Position numbers and translations under genes: made by a program
Notes under the pieces: generated by a model
Told to the model about the DNA's origin: nothing
Databases searched by the model: none
What the model saw: only the letters and a program-made list of their open reading frames with translations
NCBI RefSeq assembly: GCF_029714405.1
Contig: NZ_CP121650.1
Span: forward strand, 2,051,001 to 2,115,000
From: Bradyrhizobium sp. CB82
Lineage (GTDB): Bacteria; Pseudomonadota; Alphaproteobacteria; Rhizobiales; Xanthobacteraceae
DNA length: 64,000 bases
Reading direction: 5' to 3'
Part shown: positions 28,330 through 37,996 of the stretch, piece by piece
Numbering within the stretch: position 1 is the stretch's first letter
Layout: the number at the start of each line of letters is the position of its first letter

Positions 28330-28722
28330 ATGTCTAGCGAGACTCAGATTTCGATCATCGATGATGATGAGCAATCTCGCGAGGCGTTAGCGGGTCTCAT
28401 GCAGGCAGTGGGCTTCACGACTGAGGTCTTTGCATCCGCAATGGATTTCTTGGCGTCTCCTAACGTCCGCCATACCTCCTGTTTGATCGTTGATGTCCAC
28501 ATGCCGCGCATGACTGGGACTGAGTTGCATAGCCGCTTGGTAGGATCTGGCTATGACATACCAACAATTCTGATCACGGCTTACCTCGATGACGGCGCGC
28601 GAACTCGAGCTCTGGGTCAGGGCGTCGTTGGCTACCTGACCAAACCCATTGACGAAGAGGTTCTGCTCGGATGCGTCGAATCGGCTCTGCAGCGCGCAAA
28701 ATCGGATGAAAACCCATCATGA
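28330..28722 (+). CDS. Single-domain response regulator (FixJ receiver type)
   Basis: A 130-residue receiver domain without output domain. It starts MSSETQISIIDDDEQSREAL with the acidic pocket, has Asp55 in LIVDVHMPRMTG, ILITAY and the conserved Lys in GYLTKPIDEE. The ATG follows GGCGGGGAT. Such proteins compete for phosphate in FixL/FixJ-like relays or act by protein contact. Neighbouring genes suggest a shared two-component network. Confidence 0.88.
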   Translation: MSSETQISIIDDDEQSREALAGLMQAVGFTTEVFASAMDFLASPNVRHTSCLIVDVHMPRMTGTELHSRLVGSGYDIPTILITAYLDDGARTRALGQGVVGYLTKPIDEEVLLGCVESALQRAKSDENPS

Positions 28723-29305
28723 CCGCGAAATCATCTCCACCAAGGCCGTTCAACAAATGAGAGGGTTCCAGCGTGGAACGCGGTGGGCCACGAGAAGTTC
28801 GCCAGTTTGATGTCCTCACCTCCATGCTGTAGCCGCCCGATGAATGTCAGCTCACCTTCACGCTCCGTTAGCAGCGACGGATTTAGGGAACCCGGGATCA
28901 CTCGGTGGCGTTTGGGCGGGGCGGTCCCCTTTGCGCCGCTTCAGCTTTCGGTCGCTTTGCTGAGCTCCCACGGCGGGATTTCTGCGTTCTGTTCGCCACG
29001 AGTCTTCCGGCTCCTATCCGGTTGCTGGTGGGCTATGGGGGAGCATCGAGTACGGCAGATCTCCGATTTGCGGCGTGTTAACCGGTTCGGCGGATTAAGA
29101 CCGAAATGACCCGTTTACGTGGGATACCGTGCTCACCGTTACGTCGCGCGAATGGATACTGCTAGGCCATCACTCGTAGATGCAGGTCTTCTTCCGGCTC
29201 GTGAGCTGCGTTCCTAAAGCGCCGAAAGCCAGACCGACCTCGACGCAATGAGAGGCCGAGATGCCTCCACATTCCGAATAGCAAACTTGGTCGCGACGTC
29301 GCAGG
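28723..29305. other. 580-bp non-coding stretch, nothing recognised
   Basis: Lies between convergent genes (receiver protein and AraC regulator). No gene, repeat or strong hairpin was recognised. Confidence 0.45.
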
Positions 29306-30433
29306 TCATTCATATGTCAAAGGAGAAGCCACGCTTCGGCGGTAATCCGCCGGGGCAATTCCCGTCGCCTTCCGGAACGCCGTGGCGAACGCGCTACGAC
29401 TGCTGAAGCCTACCGCCCGACCGATTTCCGTCATCGAGCCCGCTCGTTTTTCCAGCAGCAACTTGGCGTGCTCAACACGATGCTTAGTTTGGTACCGATG
29501 TGGCGGCATTCCGAGAGATTGCTTGAATACCCTGCAGAAATGATATGGGCTCAGACGAACGAGCTGCGCCAACGTGCCAATCGGTATCCGCTCATTGAGA
29601 TGTTCCTGGATATAGGCGCTGACGAGTCGTTGCTGCCACGGTGCAAGGCCGCCTTGGAGTTGAGGTTGAATGCTGGGCGTCCCGCAAGTGAAACGCACGA
29701 TTTCATGTATGAGCAGAGTACCGAGACTCCCGAAGTACATCGGGTCTCCTGCACGGCTCTCGACGAACGTCTTCAGCTTGAGCGCGGTGTGCCAGAGCGT
29801 TTCGTCTTCAAATAGTATACGTGGAGCGTTCGGTAGGTCGGTGATGCCACGCCTAGAAAGAGCCTTCAGGTTCTCAGGTTCGAAGTAGAAGTACATGAGC
29901 CGCATCTGCGACCCGCGCAGCTCGTGCCAATCGTGAAATTTGTGGCCAGCCGGCACGAATGTCAGTTTCCGCTCGAGGTTTCGGAGCGCAGATCGCGGCA
30001 GACCTTCCACGAATGTCTCTCCTTCACTGCGCTCTCCCTTCTCGTACATCACGAGCATATGGACTGCAGCCCGAAAATGATTCTGGATTCTACCTCGTCC
30101 GGTGAATCGCAAGGATTCGGCCGTCATGCCATGCCCATTTACCTTGAAGCGCGCCACGGTGTCGGAAGGAGAGATTTCAACGACAGGATGGATCACGTCC
30201 GCCACGAGGTGACCATCTGATTGGCGAATTGTATCAAAAATGGAGCAGTCATGGTCGCCTTCAAAGTTTCGGGACGGGGTTATCGGGAGCAACGCTTGCG
30301 ATCTTGAAAGCTGGTGCCGATCGTTAGGGCCACGCGGCGAACGGCGTAGCGTCGTCGAATACTCCCGTAAACGGACTTGGTGGAGTTCGGCTCCCAGTTT
30401 GGAGGTCGGAAGCAGTAGGGGGCCTTCTGGCAT
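29306..30433 (-). CDS. AraC-family transcription regulator
   Basis: A 375-residue regulator. An N-terminal sensing domain of about 260 residues (MLVMYEKGERSEGETFVEGL; KLTFVPAGHKFHDWHELRGS) precedes a C-terminal AraC double helix-turn-helix: IGTLAQLVRLSPYHFCRVFK, then the signature EIGRAVGFSSRSAFATAFRK. The ATG at 30433 has AGGAGA upstream and is preferred to 30496. The ligand and targets are unknown. Confidence 0.87.
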   Translation of the reverse strand: MPEGPLLLPTSKLGAELHQVRLREYSTTLRRSPRGPNDRHQLSRSQALLPITPSRNFEGDHDCSIFDTIRQSDGHLVADVIHPVVEISPSDTVARFKVNGHGMTAESLRFTGRGRIQNHFRAAVHMLVMYEKGERSEGETFVEGLPRSALRNLERKLTFVPAGHKFHDWHELRGSQMRLMYFYFEPENLKALSRRGITDLPNAPRILFEDETLWHTALKLKTFVESRAGDPMYFGSLGTLLIHEIVRFTCGTPSIQPQLQGGLAPWQQRLVSAYIQEHLNERIPIGTLAQLVRLSPYHFCRVFKQSLGMPPHRYQTKHRVEHAKLLLEKRAGSMTEIGRAVGFSSRSAFATAFRKATGIAPADYRRSVASPLTYE

Positions 30434-31359
30434 GGCTTCTCCTGTTCGCTCAAAGTGGGTTCGTGCTGTCAACTGACCGTCATTTGCTAGACACATGGGG
30501 TCGACCTCCGGGTGCCTATTCAGGACTCTTTAATTCCGTTGTCGCGGTGTTTCTGCGTGGGCACTAGGCCGAGCGCCGGCTTTCTTCACCCGAATCCGCG
30601 ACGAACGGGTCGAGGTGAGCATGCCGTGTGATACCTTGGTCCTCAATTGCACTCGCATTTGCGCGTCTGACAGGAAGGGCCAAACGGGGATAAACTTTCG
30701 CGGAGCCGAGCTGCGACTTTCGTATATCCAGGCTTCGACTTAATTCACGCGGAGCTTCACATGGCCAACTCGGAGTCCTGAACCGTCGGGCGCGCCGCCG
30801 AGTTGGTTGGATGTCCCTCAGGATCCCGCGCATGCTAGGGAGAAGCACAAGACCAGAAATACCGGGCGGCGGGTCCTAACCTGGAACGACTGTTCTTCAA
30901 GCGCCTATTGTTTTGCCTGGACCCAATTTTGGTGCAGCTCTAGTTTGCCGCGCCGGCTAGTCAGGCCTGTAGCAAATCAATAATTCCGTACGCCCTACTC
31001 GGAGGCAAACTATGCAGTCGCCGAGCAAACTCGTCAGACGCGGCAAATTAGTCGTTCGGAGGTGGTAGATCATCGCGTCCGCCCGAGCTTGCGACTTTGT
31101 GGCGAGTGCAATCGAAATGCGTACCTAATCTTCGCGGTCACAACATCATAGGCCACTATGCGCTTATCGTGATTGGTGCGAGATAGTTCTCACGAGTTCG
31201 GTCACGGGTTTGATTTTGAAGATGCGTGGCCGATTCTCGAAGGATGCACTGGTACCGCGATGGCCGTTTGGAAACGTACCGCTTGATAGCGCTCCCCGTG
31301 GCCCGCATTTTCTATCCCGGCCCCTGAGACCCGCGAAGCCGATTGCTACGCGGACACCC
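30434..31359. other. Non-coding stretch, nothing recognised
   Basis: About 930 bp with short frames only. No domain, RNA gene, insertion-sequence end or convincing promoter was recognised. Confidence 0.45.
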
Positions 31360-31521
31360 CTAACTCCCTCCGTACTGGTCTTGATCGTAGGCCTGCAAGA
31401 TGCGGACAAAATCGGCCGTGCTGGATTGGTCTCGATTTTCGGCCATAGCCCCAAGTTGTGTGTTGGGCGCGGGCGGGCTCCCTCGCCAAAACCAGATTAG
31501 GAGATCCACGATGTTTTTCAT
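31360..31521 (-). CDS. Possible 53-residue small protein
   Basis: The frame begins MKNIVDLLIWFW, a hydrophobic stretch, and ends in an acidic tail LQAYDQDQYGGS. GGAGAG lies 6 bp before the ATG at 31521, which is why it is listed. No family was recognised and it sits inside a 2-kb stretch without other genes, so it may be chance. Confidence 0.3.
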   Translation of the reverse strand: MKNIVDLLIWFWRGSPPAPNTQLGAMAENRDQSSTADFVRILQAYDQDQYGGS

Positions 31522-32480
31522 GGTCGGCTCTCCGCAGCGAACCGTCGAACTACGGGCTTGCGGGATCGGCGAAGCACGTTTCGGTCAGGGGAAGGGTCGG
31601 TCGGGCGCTACGCCGCCGACCTTATCCTGCAACTGCCTGCTCGCGGGCCGGTTCCGTTGCGTTTCATTCCGTATCAACAGCTAGCACGGAGCGCGTGATC
31701 GACGCCATTGGGCGCAGGTATCAAGTGACAGTGCAGAGGTATTGGTTGAATAGAACGCTGGTCTACTCCGGAATGAGAGTACGCAAAAGAAGGGCCGCCT
31801 GCGTTGCCACAAGCGGCCCAAGTCTAGGGAGGCGCCCAAGGTGGGCAGCGATGGCGGGGGGGGAGAGGACCATCGCAGCCTCATACATACGATGATCGCG
31901 ATCGCCGGCTCAATTGAACGCTGGTACAGGTCAGCCATCCAAATGCAGCAAGGGTCCTATACGAAAGGTCAAGACGCTCGCCGCTCGGCGAACCGCTTCT
32001 ACGGACCTAAGCCGCTAGCTTACCGCACTCCACATCGACATGGTCATAATTGCCGCCTCCGGATCAAGCGGCGAGCCAGGAGCACGGATAGCCGTTGAGT
32101 GCTTCGACCGTTACCACGACAGGCATGCGTCAGACGCGAGGCCACTTATCCAAGTGATCGCGCATCCCCAGACGCTTTCCACATCCTCAATGCCAACTAC
32201 GTGACTGCACAAACCCGAGCCTCAAAGCGTAGCCAAATATTCTTCGTGCAAAATCAGCGTCCAGGATCAAACCTCATCGGGCCGACGTCTCGATAGTCAT
32301 GTCTAAACTCCGACCTTCGGGCATCGAAATGATAACTGAGGGTAATTTGCGAACCCGTGCCTCTTGTGATGCAATACTCATCTGCTTGCAGGCGACCCGA
32401 GAGCAGAGTCCTTTCGCGAGCCGCGTTCGGAAGCGAGCGAACTCCCCCCGCCTGCAGGTTGGCATCGAGGAGAGCGAAAT
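31522..32480. other. Non-coding stretch before the ccm cluster
   Basis: About 960 bp. Contains G-rich and repetitive-looking sequence near 31840-31870 but no supported gene. The promoter for ccmC should lie in its last 200 bp. Confidence 0.4.
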
Positions 32481-33254
32481 TTGAAGCTCAGCTTTAGCGC
32501 CTATAGCAATCCGGGCAATTTCGTGCGCATTACCGCAAAGCTGCTTCCGTTGCTTTGGGGTTCGACAGCCGTCGCGTTCGCGCTTGGTCTATTTGGAACG
32601 TTCGGTGCGCCCCCCGACTATCAGCAAGGTGAGACGGCGCGAATAATGTACATCCACGTCCCCGCCGCCTGGACAGCGATGCTCGCCTACACGTTGATGG
32701 TGGTGTCTTCGCTTGGATCATTGGTATGGCGTCATCCACTCGCCGATGCGGCTCAAAAAGCGGCCGCACCCCTAGGCGCAGCTTTCGCTTTCATCTGCCT
32801 GGTCACGGGCTCGTTGTGGGGCAAACCAATGTGGGGCACATATTGGGTCTGGGACGCACGGCTCACTTCCATGCTGGTTCTGCTTCTCATTTATCTCGGT
32901 CTCATCGCGCTCTGGCAGACAATCGAGGACCCGAGTAGAGCGGCACGAGCAGTTTCGATTATGACCCTGGTCGGTTTTATCGATATTCCGATTGTGAAGT
33001 TCTCGGTTGATTGGTGGAACACGCTCCACCAACCGGCGTCGGTGTTCCGGATGGAGGGCACGGCGATTGCTGGCTCGATGCTATGGCCGCTGATCGTTAT
33101 GGCGCTCGCATACACACTTTTGTTCGTGACTCTCCACGTTATGGCGGTTCGCAACGAGATCATGCGACGCCGAGCCCGGCGGCTTGCGATCACGCTAGCG
33201 GTAAATGGCGAGGCGGCGATGACCCGTATGCTGTCTGCCGAAATAGCTTCCTGA
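32481..33254 (+). CDS. ccmC: Haem exporter/handling protein CcmC
   Basis: A 257-residue inner-membrane protein of System I cytochrome c maturation, which loads haem onto CcmE. It has six hydrophobic helices and the tryptophan-rich WGTYWVWDARLTSMLVLLLI periplasmic motif, with conserved His regions YIHVPAAW and WWNTLHQPASV. The start is a TTG at 32481, preceded by GAGGAGAG. It opens the series ccmC-D-G-I-E-F-H on the plus strand. Confidence 0.95.
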   Translation: MKLSFSAYSNPGNFVRITAKLLPLLWGSTAVAFALGLFGTFGAPPDYQQGETARIMYIHVPAAWTAMLAYTLMVVSSLGSLVWRHPLADAAQKAAAPLGAAFAFICLVTGSLWGKPMWGTYWVWDARLTSMLVLLLIYLGLIALWQTIEDPSRAARAVSIMTLVGFIDIPIVKFSVDWWNTLHQPASVFRMEGTAIAGSMLWPLIVMALAYTLLFVTLHVMAVRNEIMRRRARRLAITLAVNGEAAMTRMLSAEIAS

Positions 33255-33261
33255 GCAGACC

Positions 33262-33414
33262 ATGTTGCGGCATGACGGATTCATTATGGCGGCGTTTCTG
33301 GTGACGGGCACTGTTCTAGCTGGAATGATTGTAGCAGTGCTTATCGACTACCGCTTTCAGCGCCGTACCTTGTCTCGTCTTATTGATCACTCGGATCGGC
33401 GCGGTCGCGCATGA
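33262..33414 (+). CDS. ccmD: CcmD, small haem-chaperone release factor
   Basis: A 50-residue protein reading MLRHDGFIMAAFLVTGTVLA then a basic tail RFQRRTLSRLIDHSDRRGRA. One N-terminal transmembrane helix with a positively charged cytoplasmic tail is the hallmark of CcmD, which helps release holo-CcmE from CcmABC. It lies 7 bp after ccmC, and its stop overlaps the ccmG start by ATGA. Confidence 0.85.
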   Translation: MLRHDGFIMAAFLVTGTVLAGMIVAVLIDYRFQRRTLSRLIDHSDRRGRA

Positions 33415-34034
33415 GCAATATCCCGGCCTCAATTCACCTATCATCGAGTGCCACGCCGCCTCAACGCCGAGTGGCCCGCTTGTGGGTGGTTATCCCTTTA
33501 TTGGTCTTCTGCGGAATTGCGGCACTACTTCTAGTGCGGCTCGGGGCCGGAGACCCCTCACTCGTGCCCTCTGCTCTAATAGGCAGGTCAGTACCGCAAT
33601 TTGCGCTGAAGCCGCTCGAAGGGCTTTCAACATCCGGTCCACCCGGCTTGTCGAGCGCAGATTTGCGGAGAGGGCACGTGACAATCTTGAACGTGTTTGC
33701 ATCATGGTGTGTTGAGTGTCGGGAAGAAGAAGGGGCCCTAATGGCGTTGGCGAGCGACCCGGCTCTGCAGCGACGGGGCGTGAAACTCACCGGCATTGTG
33801 TACAAGGACGATCCAAAAAATGCGTTGGCCTATCTCGTCGCTCACGGCAACCCGTTTGCACAGGTCGGCACTGACCGCTCGGGCCGAACGGGAATCGATT
33901 TCGGTGTCTATGGCGTTCCCGAGACCTACGTGATCAAGGGCGATGGCACAATCGCTTACAAGCTGGTTGGTGGCATCTCGGACGCAAGTCGGCCTGGTTT
34001 GATGGCGGCGATTGCCGAAGCGGCGCGTCCATGA
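33411..34034 (+). CDS. ccmG: Membrane-anchored thioredoxin CcmG/DsbE
   Basis: A 207-residue protein with one N-terminal membrane anchor (residues ~24-45) and a periplasmic thioredoxin domain. The active site is Cys100-Val-Glu-Cys103 (FASWCVEC), where the usual Pro before the second Cys is replaced by Glu. The cis-Pro loop GVPETYVI is retained. It keeps the apocytochrome CxxCH thiols reduced. Its start overlaps the end of ccmD. Confidence 0.93.
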   Translation: MSNIPASIHLSSSATPPQRRVARLWVVIPLLVFCGIAALLLVRLGAGDPSLVPSALIGRSVPQFALKPLEGLSTSGPPGLSSADLRRGHVTILNVFASWCVECREEEGALMALASDPALQRRGVKLTGIVYKDDPKNALAYLVAHGNPFAQVGTDRSGRTGIDFGVYGVPETYVIKGDGTIAYKLVGGISDASRPGLMAAIAEAARP

Positions 34035-34233
34035 CGACTCCATTGCACTCCGCGATGGATGCAAGACGGATCGGTTCTTGTCTCGGCGTCGTAGGGCTCC
34101 GTCCGCTTACATTGTTCGCAAAGTCCGACCGGCCAATGAAAACGGCACAGTCGGTTAGCCCGAGCTTCAACGGCGGCAGATACCGGCGGGTGGGGCGATA
34201 TGCGGTGGCGAGGACAAACGGAGGTCTTGAAAC
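34035..34233. other. 200-bp gap between ccmG and ccmI
   Basis: A frame starting at 34031 overlaps the ccmG stop by ATGA and runs to 34258, into ccmI. It has no recognisable content and looks like a remnant. The ccmI ribosome-binding site GGAGG is at 34220-34224. Confidence 0.4.
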
Positions 34234-34932
34234 GTGCTGTGGGCCATTTTTGCAATGATGACGTCTTCAGTCGCGCTGGCGCTGGCGAGGTCGCTTTCCG
34301 AGCGGCGCGTGGTCGTTCGCGCTCACGATCCGAATGTGACGTTCTATCGCGATCTTCTGACTGAAGCGGATGAAGACGTGCGCTGCGGACTGCTAGCATC
34401 TCAAGATGCCGTGACGACTCGCGCCGAGATCGAGCGCCGGCTGCTCGCGTCACTCAACTCGGCATGCGAGGGCCGGCCGCATGCGTCCCGTCGTGGAGGT
34501 GAGCGACGCGGCGCGGCGGCTTTGGCGATCGTCTTAATGCTGCCGCTCGTCGCGCTCGCGTCGTACCTCAAGGTCGGCGCTCCCAGCCAACCCGACATGC
34601 CGATCGCATCGAGGCCGTCCAATGGAGATTTTAGCCTCGCTGCCGCGGTTCCTGACATCCACGCCGGCCAAGCCGGAGCTAACATTGCAGGGCTTCCTCC
34701 AGAGCAACGGAGCAACGCGATCCGGGGTATGGTAGCGGAGCTCGCCGAGAAACTCTCGAAGGACGGCCATCACCTTCAAGGATGGCTACAACTTATTAGG
34801 TCTTACGCGGCGTTGGGTGAGCGCGAGAAGGCCGAGGCGGCTGTCGCAAGCGCACGTGCTCAGCTAGCAGGCGATGCGCAAGCGTCGACTCGCGTGGATG
34901 AACTCGTCAGACAGCTTCGTTTAGAGGAGTAG
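34234..34932 (+). CDS. ccmI: CcmI/CycH apocytochrome chaperone, short form
   Basis: A 232-residue protein with a first membrane helix (MLWAIFAMMTSSVALALA), a cytoplasmic loop and a second helix (ALAIVLMLPLVALASYL). Then comes a shortened periplasmic TPR region (GHHLQGWLQLIRSYAALGER). Full-length CcmI proteins in related bacteria carry a longer TPR domain that binds apocytochrome C-termini, so this copy is truncated relative to the family. The start is GTG with GGAGG 9 bp upstream. It sits between ccmG and ccmE. Confidence 0.85.
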   Translation: MLWAIFAMMTSSVALALARSLSERRVVVRAHDPNVTFYRDLLTEADEDVRCGLLASQDAVTTRAEIERRLLASLNSACEGRPHASRRGGERRGAAALAIVLMLPLVALASYLKVGAPSQPDMPIASRPSNGDFSLAAAVPDIHAGQAGANIAGLPPEQRSNAIRGMVAELAEKLSKDGHHLQGWLQLIRSYAALGEREKAEAAVASARAQLAGDAQASTRVDELVRQLRLEE

Positions 34933-34935
34933 ATC

Positions 34936-35388
34936 TTGACGCGAAAGGGCAGGCGCCTCGCTATCATCAGCGCAGCTGGCGTCACTTTGACGATCGCGAT
35001 AGGGCTCATCCTGTTCGCGTTGCGAGACAGTATTGTCTTCTTTTATGGGCCGAGCGAACTGGCCGCAAAGGCGCCGCCGCCAGGCACCCGGCTGCGCATC
35101 GGCGGGCTAGTGAAACGTGGCTCACTCACCCATGAAGGTTCGTCGACTGTCATCTTCGCGGTGACAGACCTAAAGCACGATGTCGACGTCAGCTACACCG
35201 GATTGTTGCCGGATCTCTTCCGTGAAGGACAGGGCGTTGTCGCCGAGGGCACCGTGGAAGGACCGAGCCTTTTTCATGCCGACACCGTGCTAGCAAAACA
35301 CGACGAGCGATATATGCCCAAGGAGGTAGCTGACGAGCTCAAGCGAGAAGGTACTTGGCGCAACGAAAGATCTGCGCGAGCGCAATAG
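34936..35388 (+). CDS. ccmE: Periplasmic haem chaperone CcmE
   Basis: A 150-residue protein with an N-terminal membrane helix and a beta-barrel domain. His122 in LAKHDERY binds haem covalently, and Tyr126 is the conserved ligand. CcmE carries haem from CcmABCD to CcmFHI. The start is TTG at 34936; GAGGAG overlaps the ccmI stop, so the two genes are translationally linked. Confidence 0.95.
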   Translation: MTRKGRRLAIISAAGVTLTIAIGLILFALRDSIVFFYGPSELAAKAPPPGTRLRIGGLVKRGSLTHEGSSTVIFAVTDLKHDVDVSYTGLLPDLFREGQGVVAEGTVEGPSLFHADTVLAKHDERYMPKEVADELKREGTWRNERSARAQ

Positions 35389-35428
35389 CGCCGCGCCCAC
35401 GAAACATCCCAGCTGATGGGACCACAAG

Positions 35429-37426
35429 ATGATCATTGAAACCGGACATTACGCGCTCGCTTTGGCTCTCGCCGTCGCGCTGCTTCAATCAGTTCTGCCA
35501 CTCTGGGGAACCCGTACTCGTGATTCGGCACTTACTTCAATCGCGGTCCCTGCCGCAATCACCCAGTTCCTGCTCTTAGGTTATGCCTTCGCAGCACTGA
35601 CTTACGCCCATGTGGCGTCTGACTTCAGTCTCGTGACCGTCGCCGAGAACTCACTCACCACCAAACCGCTAATATACAAAATCGCAGGCGTCTGGGGCAA
35701 TCACGAAGGATCCATGCTGCTTTGGGTTCTGATTCTCGCGGCTTTTGGAGCGGCTGTATCGATTTTAGAACGCGCCATGGCGAACGAACTACGCGCGAAT
35801 ACGCTGGCGGTCCAAGGCTGGATCTCGCTTGCCTTCCTCTGTTTCATTCTGTTCACCTCCGATCCCTTCTTGCGACGATTTCCGGCGCCGTTTGAGGGCT
35901 TGGACCTTAATCCGCTGCTTCAAGACCCGGGCCTCGCCATACACCCGCCGCTCCTTTACGTCGGCTATGTCGGTTTTTCGATCGTGTTCTCTTTCGCGGT
36001 AGCCGCGCTGATCAGTGGCCGGCTAGACGCCGCTTGGGCCCGCTACGTTCGGCCCTGGATACTGATTGCGTGGATCTTTTTGACGCTTGGCATCGCCATG
36101 GGGTCGTACTGGGCCTATTACACCCTAGGCTGGGGCGGATTCTGGTTCTGGGATCCGGTCGAAAACGCGTCACTGATGCCCTGGCTTGCGGGCACCGCGC
36201 TCCTCCATTCGGCTGCTGTCATGGAGAAGCGCGAAGCCCTCAAGATTTGGACACTGTTCCTGGCGATACTCACGTTCTCGCTGTCGCTGCTGGGTACCTT
36301 CCTCGTGCGCTCCGGAGTACTGACCTCCGTCCATTCGTTCGCCAGCGACCCGGCTCGCGGCGTCTTCATCCTGGTCATACTGACCGTATTCATCGGCGGG
36401 CCACTCGCGCTCTACGCGTGGCGCGCGCCTTCGCTGAGCGAGCGTAGCGTGTTCGCACCCTTTTCACGCGAGAGCGCGCTGGCAGTCAACAACCTGCTGC
36501 TGACCACCTGCTGCGTTACGGTTCTGACCGGCACGCTCTATCCGCTCGCGCTTGAGGCGCTGACTGGAGACAAGATCTCGGTCGGAGCGCCGTTTTTCAA
36601 TTTAACGCTCGGCCCGCTCGTAGTGCCTATCGTTCTGCTGATGCCGCTCGCTCAGTCGATCGCCTGGAAGCGCGGCGACCTGCTCGGGGCAGCGCAACGG
36701 GTAACGGTCGCAGCCTTAGTTGGTCTTGTAGTCTCCATTGTACTGGTTGCCGTCGTCCGGGGCGGCCCCGTCTTCGCCGCAGCCGGTCTCGGCCTCGCCG
36801 TCTACCTCATCGTCGGTTCGTTCACCGACGTGGCGTCGCGTATTTGGGCACGAGGGCAAGGCGGCGGGGTTATGCTAGCCCGCGCGGTCGGGCTGCCGCG
36901 CTCCGCGTGGGGGGCGGCGATCGCTCACGCCGGCCTTGGCTTGACACTCATGGGCTTAGCGGCGACGGGTTGGGGTGTGGAGCGGATCGCGACCGTCAAG
37001 TTAGGCCAGAGGATCGATCTCGGCCCTTATCAAGCCACCATCGAGAATTTTCGATCGCGGCAGGGCCCGAACTACTCGGAACTCGTCGGCCATACGGTTA
37101 TCAGCAAGGGCGGCGCATACGTGACCGCCGTCGAGCCAGCCAAGCGCAGCTTCCCCACACGACAAACAACCGTCACCGAGGCAGGCATCGTGACGCTGAG
37201 TCTTGGGCAGATCTACATTTCACTTGGGGACCGCCACGCGGATGGTTCGATTGATGTGCGCCTGTTCTGGAAGCCGCTCGTGACGAGCATCTGGATCGGT
37301 GCGGTCATTATAGCGTTCGGAGGGATTGTGTCGCTGTCCGATAGACGCCTCCGAGTTGGCTTCGCGCGCCGCGCGGCTCGCCTCCGCGTCGCCGGCAACC
37401 CCGCAGCGCCGGAGCCCGCCGAATGA
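35429..37426 (+). CDS. ccmF: Cytochrome c haem lyase subunit CcmF
   Basis: A 665-residue, roughly 15-helix inner-membrane protein that with CcmH and CcmI attaches haem to apocytochrome CxxCH motifs. The haem-binding tryptophan-rich motif GGFWFWDPVENASLMPWLAG lies near residue 240, and conserved histidines in GNHEGSM and AIHPPLLYVGYVG are present. Its end overlaps ccmH by ATGA. Confidence 0.95.
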   Translation: MIIETGHYALALALAVALLQSVLPLWGTRTRDSALTSIAVPAAITQFLLLGYAFAALTYAHVASDFSLVTVAENSLTTKPLIYKIAGVWGNHEGSMLLWVLILAAFGAAVSILERAMANELRANTLAVQGWISLAFLCFILFTSDPFLRRFPAPFEGLDLNPLLQDPGLAIHPPLLYVGYVGFSIVFSFAVAALISGRLDAAWARYVRPWILIAWIFLTLGIAMGSYWAYYTLGWGGFWFWDPVENASLMPWLAGTALLHSAAVMEKREALKIWTLFLAILTFSLSLLGTFLVRSGVLTSVHSFASDPARGVFILVILTVFIGGPLALYAWRAPSLSERSVFAPFSRESALAVNNLLLTTCCVTVLTGTLYPLALEALTGDKISVGAPFFNLTLGPLVVPIVLLMPLAQSIAWKRGDLLGAAQRVTVAALVGLVVSIVLVAVVRGGPVFAAAGLGLAVYLIVGSFTDVASRIWARGQGGGVMLARAVGLPRSAWGAAIAHAGLGLTLMGLAATGWGVERIATVKLGQRIDLGPYQATIENFRSRQGPNYSELVGHTVISKGGAYVTAVEPAKRSFPTRQTTVTEAGIVTLSLGQIYISLGDRHADGSIDVRLFWKPLVTSIWIGAVIIAFGGIVSLSDRRLRVGFARRAARLRVAGNPAAPEPAE

Positions 37427-37899
37427 AGTCGCTTCGTCGCATTCTTCTGCTTTCGATCGTACTCGCAAGCGTCGTCCCTAGCTTGGCAAGGGCGGTTCAG
37501 CCGGATGAGATCCTGAGCAACCCGAAACTCGAGGCACGCGCGCGCGCTCTTTCCGCCGGACTGCGTTGTCTGGTCTGTCAAAATGAGTCTATCGACGATT
37601 CCAAGGCAGAGCTCGCGCGGGACCTTCGCCTGCTGGTGCGCGAGCGCCTTAAGCTCGGAGAGAGTGATGAGCAGGTCCGCGATTTTCTGGTGAAGCGTTA
37701 CGGAAACTTTATCCTGCTGAAACCGCCACTCGACTTGGAAACCGCTCTCCTTTGGGGAATGCCGGCGTTCGTGCTCGCGGCGGGCGCGATCGCTCTCCTG
37801 TTCGGATTGCGCCGCCAACAATCCACGCCAGCGGCACGATTGAGCCAAGCGGAGCGGGATCGGCTTGCCGCTGTGTTTGACTCCGATACTCCGCTATAG
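37423..37899 (+). CDS. ccmH: CcmH thioredoxin-like subunit (CycL)
   Basis: A 158-residue protein with a signal peptide (LLLSIVLASVVPSLARA), a three-helix domain with active-site Cys49/Cys52 (LRCLVCQN), and a C-terminal membrane helix (LLWGMPAFVLAAGAIALLFG). It reduces the apocytochrome disulfide for ligation. It is the last gene of the plus-strand ccm series. Confidence 0.94.
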   Translation: MKSLRRILLLSIVLASVVPSLARAVQPDEILSNPKLEARARALSAGLRCLVCQNESIDDSKAELARDLRLLVRERLKLGESDEQVRDFLVKRYGNFILLKPPLDLETALLWGMPAFVLAAGAIALLFGLRRQQSTPAARLSQAERDRLAAVFDSDTPL

Positions 37900-37917
37900 G
37901 CTCGTCCTGAGGTCAAG

Positions 37918-37941
37918 CGGCCTTAGCTTCGGATAAGGCCG
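37918..37941. terminator. Hairpin between convergent ccmH and ccmB
   Basis: CGGCCTTA and TAAGGCCG form a perfect 8-bp stem around an 8-nt loop, 19 bp after the ccmH stop. No T-run follows, so it is a candidate bidirectional terminator rather than a textbook intrinsic one. Confidence 0.5.
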
Positions 37942-37996
37942 AAGTCGTTCCACATAGGTGGCGCCCGAAAGAAAACTCTGTCGTCGCACGCGCTCA

